Shown one piece after another: positions 54,438 through 64,000 of a stretch of 64,000 bases of DNA (its first letter is position 1; every line of letters starts with the position of its first letter). The position numbers and the translations under genes were made by a program. The stretch is taken from positions 20,069,345 through 20,133,344 of the forward strand of contig OX467089.1 in assembly GCA_950106755.1 (NCBI GenBank). Direction: 5' to 3'. Below the pieces are notes generated by a model. It saw nothing but the letters and a program-made list of their open reading frames with translations, was not told the origin of the DNA and ran no database searches. Source of the stretch: Climacium dendroides (lineage: Eukaryota > Streptophyta > Bryopsida > Hypnales > Climaciaceae).

Positions 54438-57400
54438 TTAGTACTAAAATTAGTAAGTCCCATAATGGTTTTAATTCCCTTGTAATGAATTTTTCAAGCA
54501 TATAGCCAACTTGCCTTGAAAAATGATCCAAAGAAGCACCACCATTCTAGATATTTTTTCATACATATGTGACCTTGTGAAGTGCAATTGCCCGTTTTTT
54601 CACAAGGCTAAAAAAGGATTTTTGTCACCTCAAATGCTAATATCTTGCAATCTACATAGTGAAAATTTTTGAAAATTTTCTCCACATCTTCTCAAACTAG
54701 CGTACTATAAGATCCTACAATTACATGCATCTAATTTCTTTTTCCTAAAATTTGTTATTTGTATTAGAAATGGTAGTTTTGGAGTATTTTTGGTGAAAAC
54801 ATAGTCTGAAACATTTAGGGGTTAAAAAGAATTTGTGCCAAGAACAATTAATGAAATTTTTTTTGGGGCCAAAAGGATGACAATTTTATCAGAATTTTCA
54901 ATTTAATTGATGACTAAAGTCCAAGGTTTTTCTAAAAATTATTTGCCAAAAGGCAATGATTTTTATAGGGAATATTTGGTAAAATATTATTGCATTTCAA
55001 TGGATGAATTTTTTAATTTGCTACCAAATCTTGGGAAGTATCAACTATAACACTCTAATGGCTCTATTTTGGATGAATGTATTTTGTTTTGGATAAAAAA
55101 AAGTTCATCCATATATTATAAGTTTCATCCATTTCTATAGATGTACATAGCTTCATCCTTTGAGTGATTATTGCTTTCTACATTGCTTAGAATAAATGGT
55201 TTGTTGTTGAAAGCCCTTGCCTACTACTATATGCCTATACACCAATTTTGTAAAATAATGAAATTATGCCGATGTAAGCTTGTAACAAAATTGAATTATA
55301 TAAAAACTTAGTACTTTTTATTTTCATTTCAAAGATATATGTGACAAAGAAAACTTTTGCAACTTGTGAAAGTTATATACTATATGCATTTGTATCCATC
55401 AACCCTAGGGTCATTGCAAAATAGACTAGTCCTATTTACTGTCACAATGAGTAAACACATTCTTGTCATCCTCCATAACTTTTGAAGCATAAACCTCATG
55501 AACTTGAAATATTTTTTAAAGATATCTAACTTGATGTTAATAAAAAAAATTATTTTTTAAATATTAAAAAAATGTTTTATATTTAAAATTCATTTTTGTT
55601 TATTTGTTAGACTATGAGATTTAGGGTTTTTTACTACATTAGGAGTCCCCAAATTTAATGACATGTAACTGAAATTTTCATGGTCTATTTGCATAGTAGA
55701 TAAACATATTCCTATCAAAGAGAATCTAAAAATACATTATTTTGTGTCCTCCACATGAGTGCAAATAGCACTCCCATTGTGCACAATTTCTAAACAATGA
55801 AGATGTTTCTAAAATCAATCTTTTGGTGAAATCTCATCATTATGCATTCTTCCCAAATGGACAATTTTTAGTTTGTTATAAAAAAAAAAAATCTTATTTT
55901 TTACAAATTAAAATGTGAAAGTACAATGAAAGTACTTATTTTCATGAGATTTTGCACTTTTTTAGTTTACCTACTTATAGAATTTTTCTATGTTTTCCTT
56001 CCCAGGGTACCTTCTTCTTAAATGTATATACATTAAACATATTTTTCAAATTGTTTTCAATTTTTTTTCTAATTATAAAGTACTCTAAAAAAATGAATAT
56101 TATGCAAAACACTTCAAAAATGCACAGTTTTCTTGCAATGACCTCATATTGGTATCCATAAATATGTATTTATATATGTATATTTGTATATATACCCATG
56201 AGTCCATATTCCTGGATGGGTATCTGTATGTGTACCATGGGACATTGGGACATTGGGGGGCATACAATTTTGGTTGCATAGTAAAGAGACAAACTCTAAG
56301 TAAAATCACCATATTATAATTACCAAACAATGTCAAGTTACTAATTTATCCTATTAGTTTGACACAAAATTAGTGTCATCCTAAAGTTTTTCTTTGTGAA
56401 GGTTAGTATAGTACAATAAAATAACCCTCAAATTTTGAATATATTGTTAAAATATATACTACAATAATATTTTTAACATGCACTAATTTAAAATAGTAAA
56501 ATTTAGATTGATTAATTAGTGTCATTCTCACTAAATAATAGGATACTCCATAGTGTAGTAGATCAATGTCACTAATTACAAAATATTTTCTAAGCTTTTA
56601 TGCAACCAATAAGTGAACTAAATGAGGAACTAATTGGAGGAGACTAGGAGTCCCTAGGACATGCATACCCTTGATGGACCCTCAATCCAATTGCATCCCT
56701 ATCTACATCCTTCTTAAATTTTAGCCCATAAAATGTATGACAATTGTAGATAGGGACACAAGTAGATGAGGGTTGTAAAAACTACATACCATTTTTTACA
56801 CAACCAAACATGCTTCAAATTCAAGAGTCATGAGGAATTTTTTATGCTTTTTCCTTAGCTAATTTGGTAGTAGAGGTGGCTTGTGAGTTGTGACAACAAT
56901 TATCTTTGCAATGAATCTCCATTTAAGGTAGGAGGTTCTAAAAACATAGAGGTTTTAAAATCGCCCACCTCCTCAAATGTACACTATTTGTACATGTAAC
57001 TTTTTTGTAGCCTTCAGCAATGCATAGTTCCCTAGCCCCTCTCCCCCAATTGGTCAATATACTGTAGTCACCATAAAACTTTATATACAATGATTATGTC
57101 AAATTAAACAAATAGAGTACTAAAAAAACATGTAAGTAACATTCACATTTATCTTGTATATGATGTAATACTATTATTTCCGTAGAAAATTTATTGATTA
57201 ATATACATATGTTTCAAAGCCATTTAATAATATATATAAAATGATGAATATTTTAATTTTCCTCATTAAGTAATGTTTGTATTTAAAATATTGAAGCATC
57301 TATAAGTTCAATAAAATTTAAAATAACATGACTATCATAATTAATGATGTGAATTTGAGAAAAAAATGTAGAATAAAAAATTTAGAGTTTAATGTTAAGC

Positions 57401-59688
57401 TTTAAAGGTTCAAGATTAAACATGAAAGATTACATAGTCTAGTTTCTATGTTTTTTGACAATGCCCCCCCTCGAGGTAAGTCAATGGTGGACTCAAATTA
57501 CATGTAACTACACAAGTACTTGAATACTTGTAGACAACAATTCTATTGTTTGTTAGCTTTGTAAAAATACAAATTTCATTAAAAAATGAATGATATTTGA
57601 ATTTTCTATGCTTCATGTCATATTGAAGTGATTCAAAAAATATTAAAAAAATTCTAGTTTGAGAGTAACTCTACCAAATTCAATTCATTAAAGTATGCAA
57701 CCAAATTTTTTAGAAAAAATACACCATTAGAGTATCACAATTATAATTCATCACAACAATCTTCACCTATAGAATATCAATATTTTTAAAATTTCAAATG
57801 AAATTTCAAATTTTATTTTATTTAATATAAAAATATTAATGTTGACGATGATGGAACTATATATATACATGTATTCTATAATTCATTATCTACAACTTTG
57901 ATTTCTATTTTAACTTCTATCTTTAAAGATTCAAAGTTTAGGGCATAGAATTTAGGATTTAGGATTAAGATTAAGGAATAAAGACCAAGGGTTTAGGATT
58001 TTAAATTACAATAATACTTAGAGAGATGAATAAATTTTTATTTGAACAAATTGCAAACTTTCAAAAAATATTAGTGAATCTCCAAATGAATACCATTTTA
58101 TAATAGCTTGTAGTCTAATCGATATTAAAACAATGTGATTGAACTACCAAATAATATTTTCTTCAACCAAAATGTGAATGAAGAAGCCAAACTTATAATA
58201 CTTTTTAACAAAAATTAGCTACAATAGCTAAAATTTGGATGAAAAAGTTACCAAATTGGTGAAAATGGCATTTAATATCCATATTTTGGATGAATGTGTA
58301 AATATATGAAGACAAAATAGTCACATTCTGCAAAGCCAATTGAATATTTGGTGAAATGAGTATAAAAGATGCCATATTTGGAATCAAACTTCAAACTTCA
58401 AATAAATTTAGTCGAACATTATAATATTCACATCAACATTTACATTTCTAAAATTCAAAATTAAAACTTCAAATTGAAATGCCCTAAACCTCAAACATAC
58501 AATGGCTACGTGCTCCAAAGAATAACTTATTCTTCTTGCAAAAAAGTAGCAAAATCATTTTAAGTTTCATAACCTTTAGAGCCATTTTATGCCTTTAGGT
58601 GCTAACAGGTTAATGATATTTCCAATACTTTAGTTTTAGCCAGATGATGTTTTTATGAGAATAGGATGGATTAGTATATAAACTTGACTACTACTAGTAG
58701 CTATATACTTGTATTTTTTGTCACTTGTGGCTAATGTTTTTGTCAAGATTTTTCTATTTGAAATTGAATTGCCAACCATTCCATTTGGTTTTAGGGTATC
58801 TTTTTACTTATGAGCCATCTTAGACCAATAGGTAGTATAGATATTGATAGTAATTGAACCCTAAATCCATAGCCAAAATCCATAAACTTAAACCCTAGGC
58901 ATTATGCCTTGAATATTGTATGATCTTACCATTTGGAAATCATCAAATACCATGGACTCCTAAAGTCCTACTGTCCTTGGGAGACAAAATGGATTTTAGG
59001 TAGGCTTCTAAGGTCTCAATCTTCATTGTTATTTTTTGAAACTTTCTTTTGAAGATAGAAAAATACATTATCTTTTTTATAATATTATTTTAATTTCACT
59101 TGATGCCTTGAAGCAAAAGTTATGGCACCCTAAACCCAAAATGACATTTGTTGGGCAATATAAAAAATTACAAGAGTTAGAATAAAAATTTTATAATTTT
59201 ATTTCTAATAGAAAGTGATGTTTGTCTTTATAGAAAGATTTGATTAATTGAATTTGGACTAGTGATAAAAGTTATGGACAATACTCTTTTATAGAAAAAT
59301 TAAGCATCTTCGCAAGCATGATTGGGCATAGACACTCACAAGGAGGCATCTTCGCAAGCATAATATTGTTAACCAATGTCACAAGGGGCCTTTTTACTTC
59401 CCTATACAATGAGATTCCTCAGCATTGAAATTTCTGAAATCACTATTGAAACTTTGCAGCCTAGCCACTCATATCTACCCATGCATTGACACAATTGAAT
59501 AGAATTCATATTGAGCGAACCAATCATTTTGATTAAATTATAACTTAATCCTTCCCAGGCATCCGAAGAGGTATTATACCTTCTTGAAGGGGGAAGCTAT
59601 ATAACTAGTTAACAATGTTATAAAGTAGAGAGAAAACAATTGGGGGCAGGAATAGAAATTTTAAAAAGAATTTAGCTAGGGAAAAGGA
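54438..59688. other. Long AT-rich stretch without recognised genes
   Basis: More than 5 kb with only short frames (for example 55952-56161). One TTAA-type terminus (CATTTAGGGGTTAA) lies at about 54812-54825, but its partner end was not found. CCCCCCCTCGAG near 57462 resembles the end of the 39969 element but lacks TTAA. Confidence 0.4.
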
Positions 59689-59790
59689 GCAAGAATAGGA
59701 TTGAAGTGAAGTAATTTGTGCAGCAAGAATAGGATTGAAATGAAGTAATTTGTGCAGCAAGAATAGGATTGAAGTGAAGTAATTTGTGCA
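59689..59790. repeat. Three-copy 34-bp tandem repeat
   Basis: The unit GCAAGAATAGGATTGAARTG plus AAGTAATTTGTGCA is repeated exactly three times with one variable base. Confidence 0.85.
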
Positions 59791-60121
59791 AGTATTAATA
59801 ACTTTACAAACTCAAACTTGATTGTTCCTAATTTGGAGCACATTTAAGATCCATGGCTACTTGAATCTAGATTGGTGAGGCAGGGGTGGGATAACAAAGA
59901 AGTACCAATGACATCTTTCAAGAGGTGGCTGGACAAGTGTTCTTTACTTCATTTGAACCATAAGTATGTGAGTTCGTTAATCATGACCCAAATTATTCTA
60001 GTTAGATATTTTATGCAATACATCTTTGCAAAACTTTAGTTTCTAGATAAGACTACATTAGTTCACATTTTAATTTAATTATATATTTTTTGGACACAAA
60101 TTCAGATGAACAATGAACATA

Positions 60122-60347
60122 AAATCAATCTTTAAAGGATGGATTGGTGACTATGGAAACCATCCCTTCGGTTATTGTGTGAATCATTGGCCTCAAAAAA
60201 TTTCAAGAGTACTCATTGAAAGTCAAGTTAGTATATATAGATATCATCTCTTCTTCACAACAAAATTCTGAGAATGAATAGTTATACTAGAAGAATTCTA
60301 TCATCCATCAGAAGAAAAATGTCCTTGTTGGCATTTAAAGGTTGAAT
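60122..60347. repeat. Decayed copy of the 3316-3554 TTAA MITE
   Basis: It aligns with 3316-3554: TTTAAAGGA near the left end, then AAAAAATT.CAA.AG.ACTCATTG, a CAAAATTC.GAG.AT.AATA block, and GGCATTTAAAGGTTGAA at the right end. The flanking TTAA sites are no longer intact. Confidence 0.45.
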
Positions 60348-60883
60348 ATATCTATAAAGATGTTAGAATTTTATTTTTTAAAATTTCAGTAGTATTAATC
60401 TATAAAGTCCCTATGTCTTTTTTCATCGAATTCCACTTAAAATTGCCATATCTATTGCAAAGTGCAAAAACTTTAGAAATTTATTTGTGGATCATAAGAT
60501 CTTGCACAAGATTAGTATAAGATCTTATACAAGATTAGTATAAAAATGTGTAAGACGAAATTTTAAAAACTTTGATTGCATTGATTGCAAGATATTTGTG
60601 TTTGAGGTGAAGATCTAAAGATAACCATTTTTTTGCACCATGTCTATTTAGATTTGAAGGCTTTGAATCTTTTCAACTTTAGATTTTTGCATTGATGAAG
60701 CTAAAATTTTAGAATTTTATATTAAGGAATTGAATTAAAACTTTAAAGATTTTTTTAAAAAATCACATTATTTCCAATACAATTATGTTGAATTTAACAA
60801 AAAAATATCAGCTAGAATAACACAAATTTTTTCTAGTGAGTTGATTGTATTGAAAGTGTTGCCTTATATAGTGTGCAGTGATA

Positions 60884-61577
60884 CATTAGAGAAAGTCTGG
60901 ACTCTCCAGAAGGCCATCAAGCTTTGACAAGCCACTCTATTTGGAGAGTCCTATGGAGCTAGGAAAAGGACAACATCTTTGTCAGAGATGCTATGTCAGC
61001 TTGTGTGAACTTTGTGAAAGACTATCGCTTTTACTTTTTTTTTATGTATAGTTATGTGTCAGTGGACTTGTGTCAGGGTATAAAAACGGGTAAGTTAGAC
61101 CGCAACAAACAAGCTTGTCAATCCAAGAAACAATCAAACTAGCAACTCTCTCGCACTCCACCTCCAAACAAGCAACGAAATTAAGTAGTACAAATAGCAC
61201 ATACCAATTCACAGATGGCAACCAATTGTGAAGAAACAGAGTACTCCATTTACATATGTTCCCAAGCAATTTATCATCAAATAGAGCTCAAATTTAGAAA
61301 CTGAAAAAACTTTTGCAAACAATTCTCTCTTCCAAGCTGTAGGAAGCCGATTTTCATCATGTTGACCACAATTTCTGACTGCACGACAACATATATTTAA
61401 AAATAATAACTGCGCCCCCTCTTCCATTTAAGTAATATTATTTTTGTAATCAATGCTCAAAACTAACAATGAGCAATAATAGGGGAAAAATCACTGTCAA
61501 GTCAAAATAAATGTAATGAAAGGATCCCTTTCGGCACTTCTTAGCGGCCTTTTGGAGAGTCCAGATTTTCTCTAATG
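60884..61577. mobile_element. 694-bp TIR element (CATTAGAG ends)
   Basis: The left end is CATTAGAGAAAGTCTGGACT, followed by CTCCAGAAGGCC. The right end, reverse-complemented, is CATTAGAGAAAATCTGGACT, followed by CTCCAAAAGGCC. The arms are ~32 bp with two mismatches. No transposase; TSD not recognised. Confidence 0.65.
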
Positions 61578-61956
61578 CTAGTCAAAAGTACATCTCCATG
61601 TAGTTTTCTTTTAACTCTTAGATAATCTTTTAGCCTAACCTCAACTCCAAATGGGATTGAGATTCTAAAAGGTATGTAGTCTCTATTTTGCAGTACTATT
61701 GAAAGCTAAAATAGTTGGTTTCAAGCCTAGTGGAGTTGACTATTTGGTGACAAAGATTCATGCCTGCCACTCATATGAGTTGCAACAACTATCATTTGGC
61801 CCACAAGTCCCACGTTGATGAATTCCTTACAATTGTAAGTTCTATTTTGGCACAATCCTCTTTTAAAGCTTTGGTTCTTGGTGAATGTAATGTTATTGCT
61901 TGAGGGGTGTTTTAATGGGTTGCATGGTCTTAAATACACATTAGTACAATCGCATA

Positions 61957-62145
61957 TTTATTTAAACATGGATTGTCTAACTTGACGTTTATTTAAATGT
62001 TCACTGTAGCAATCCTATGTTTTTATGTTAGCATTAACGTTCACTAATGTTCACTGTAACATCTTCAATGACATAAAAACACGGGGTTGCTATATTGAAT
62101 ATCTAAATAAATAGCATCAAGTTAGACAATCCATGTCTAAATAAA
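61957..62145. repeat. Foldback MITE forming an ~80-bp hairpin
   Basis: The left arm (61957-62036) and right arm (62066-62145) are inverted copies at roughly 80% identity, both containing ACATGGATTGTCTAACTTGA and a TTTTTATGT block. The loop is ~30 bp. Confidence 0.7.
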
Positions 62146-62169
62146 CACATGATTCTTTTAGTGACAAAT

Positions 62170-63450
62170 GCTTAAATTTTTGTGAATTTTTCCACAAAAC
62201 AATGGCCTCAAGTAAAATTACATTAGCACTATCACTATCAGAACCTTCTAAAGCAACACACATGACACTTTCAAGATGTTTAGTTTTCAAATGATTCCTT
62301 ATCTTAGATTTGATAGAATTTTGAACAAAAAAACCCTTTCACATGTGGTAGTACTAATACATTGGATTCTAACAATTCAATAAGAATAAGTAGGTTAGGA
62401 TACTTAAATTGAAGTGAAGGGCTCCAAGAAATATGACTCTATAAGTCACCAAAACCCTTGTCCAACCATTCAGTGGTTACTTGAAGTTTAAAAGCAAAAA
62501 ATTCCTTCTTTGTCACTAAGGGATTAATTAGAGCTTCAAATTTCTTTCCATGAAGCTCTAAATCCTGTCCATAATGACCACATAATACATTCAACTCCAA
62601 AATGCCCCAACTAACTAAACCTACTTGCCTAGTAGGCATGTTAGAAGGATTTAAAATTTTAAAAGCACCTATAATTCCATTATTTGTAAAACAACTCTCT
62701 AAAGCAAAACAAACATTTTGAGTATAAATTTTTTGAAAGGCAAGGGCAGATTTTAAATCTAACATTGTCCTATTCCTAATCATTTATATATCATGATACA
62801 TACAACTACAAATTTCAAATTTCAATCTTTTCATGTAACCTCTAAGTGGACCAAAATCAAGAACATGATAACCAATACTCTCATTAAAGGTGGTAGCATT
62901 CAAATCAACAGAATCATCCACAAACAACATTTGAATTTGTGTCATTTCAGTTTTAATTAAAAGACCCAATACAAGAGACATCAACAAATTTGTGTTGAAA
63001 ATTTTTACTAAGAAGAAACAAACTATGCAAAATATAAGCCAAAAAGTGTAAAACATAAATAATTTTGAAAGACCGCAACTTATTGAATAAAATTGGGCTA
63101 GTACCATCATCTTTTGATGGTGGTGTCACAAAAATATACCAAAGCACTCTCTGAACTATCACAAAGAGTTGAAATTGCTTGCCACCTAGATAGCCACTGG
63201 ATTTTACAAAATCTTCTAAGAGTCTTTTATTATCTATTTCATTAAACAACAAAGAACAACCATTTTTTTAGCTACTTCTAAATTTGTTCTATGAGCAATG
63301 CAGTGCATAGCAATCAAATGAGGATTTACCTTGTTTTGTAGCTGTGTTATAATTCTAGATTCGAATCCCACCATCATGAATGCTCCATCTAATTCAAAGC
63401 CTAAAAATTTGTTGAAATCCAATCCTCAATTCTTCAAAGTGTTGGCTCCC
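62170..63450 (-). pseudogene. hAT-type transposase relic, frameshifted
   Basis: Fragments in three frames follow the order of a hAT/ZNF862-like protein on the minus strand. ELDGAFMMVGFES and HLIAMHCIAHRTNLEVAKK correspond to the catalytic-core block DGAxxMxG...HCxAHRxNL. Then come LHFLAYILHSLFLLSK, LDLKSALAFQKIYTQN and, near 62340-62170, NSIKSKIRNHLKTKHLESVM and then CVALEG, the C-terminal dimerisation region. The frames 63422-63234, 63252-62953, 63110-62784 and 62783-62439 do not join without shifts. The N-terminus and the BED finger were not found, so this is a truncated, inactive copy. Confidence 0.65.
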
Positions 63451-63682
63451 TAAACCACTGGATCTGTCCTATAGGTGTACCCTGAACCGCATTCTGCAAA
63501 AATTAGCTGTCAGAGAATTAGAATTAAACATGTGCAGGACACTTTAATGAACGCTTATGGACAGATTTAGTAACAGGTTTAGTGATGACGGATATCAAGG
63601 GCGGCGGCGGATTTCATTACATTGTAGTCTTCCTCATCAATGAGCTTCCTCCTCGTGAAAGTTATAAGTTTGGTCTTTGTTG

Positions 63683-64000
63683 CAACGTCGCTAGTACGTG
63701 AGCGGTGAGCGGTGAGCAACAAGCGGTGAGCAGCAAGTTGTGAGCGGGGAGCATTGATTTAGGATGAAAAAAGATAAAGTTGCATGAAAATGAATGAAAG
63801 TGGATGGAAAAAATGGATGAAAGGAGATGAAAAATAGATGAAAGTGGATGGAAAAAATGGATGAAAGGAGATGGAAAAAATGGATGAAGGTGGATGCAAA
63901 AATAGAAGACAATGGATGAAAAGAGCAGATGAAAAAGGTAAAAATTAGAATACATACCATTCAAAATTTTAACTTCACTACTATAGTGCCTATGACCGTG
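63683..64000. mobile_element. Terminus of a second MULE of the 14054 family, cut by window end
   Basis: From 63683 the sequence begins CAACGTCGCTAGTACGTGAG and runs into GTGAGC arrays (63698-63755), as in both ends of the 14054-26285 element. It ends at the window edge with CCTATGACCGTG, the same inner block found near 14138. The 9 bases before it (63674-63682, TCTTTGTTG) would be its TSD if the other end, outside the window, is intact. Confidence 0.7.
63780..63925. repeat. Purine-rich tandem repeat inside the MULE end
   Basis: GGATGAAAGGAGATGRAAAA and AAAGTGGATGGAAAAAATGG blocks alternate three to four times. All frames are low-complexity. Confidence 0.7.

Noticed and set aside
57462..57473. 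CCCCCCCTCGAG resembling the end of the 39969 foldback element
   Set aside because: No TTAA next to it and no partner arm found.
1..64000. CRISPR arrays, tRNA/rRNA genes, bacterial operons
   Set aside because: No repeat-spacer structure, no cloverleaf or rRNA signature was recognised, and the genes are spliced and plant-like. A dedicated scan was not possible.

Overview
This is nuclear DNA from a plant-lineage (streptophyte) eukaryote. The genes have GT-AG introns. One is a plant-type ATL RING-H2 ubiquitin ligase, and a plant-style Mutator-like element (MULE) is present. An intronless FTR1-type iron permease argues against a flowering plant and suggests a bryophyte, lycophyte or charophyte alga; this placement is inference. 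Gene density is low: about five host genes in 64 kb, separated by AT-rich DNA packed with small inverted-repeat transposons. No rRNA, tRNA, CRISPR or organelle sequence was recognised.

Layout. 1-6260: AT-rich DNA with TTAA-flanked CCC...GGG elements and one Stowaway-like MITE. 7408-11097 (+): seven-exon inositol polyphosphate 5-phosphatase with an N-terminal acylation signal. 14039-27024: a TTAA element split by a 12.2-kb MULE (14054-26285) with a 9-bp target-site duplication. The MULE carries two divergent genes. One is a decayed MULE transposase (22104-25678, +). The other is a nine- or ten-exon gene (21427-14985, -) predicted to join a ParB-like domain to a divergent DNA-methyltransferase-like domain. 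An 11-copy tandem array lies in one of its introns. 29007-29603 (-): ATL RING-H2 protein. 31142-34837: two ~1.7-kb copies of one repeat family. 36295-38421 (-): a gene with a probable farnesoic-acid-O-methyltransferase-like domain, followed by a broken duplicate of its 3' end. 38620-41705: a cluster of TTAA elements, a long-TIR foldback element and another TIR element. 42682-46762 (+): five-exon gene with two tandem alpha/beta-hydrolase domains, the first lacking its nucleophile serine. 50028-50975 (-): FTR1 permease. 52-64 kb: mostly gene-free, with several TIR or hairpin elements, a hAT transposase relic (62.2-63.45 kb) and, at the window edge, the end of a second MULE of the 14-kb family.

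The strongest candidate for something undescribed is the MULE carrying a ParB/methyltransferase-like gene head-to-head with its transposase. It has a defined TSD, related termini, phase-consistent exons and a second related terminus in the same window. Both genes are interrupted by stops, so this copy is probably dead, but the family may have intact members. The exon models for the 5-phosphatase, the hydrolase and the methyltransferase-like gene were built by hand; reading phase agrees at every junction given, except the last exon of the methyltransferase-like gene.
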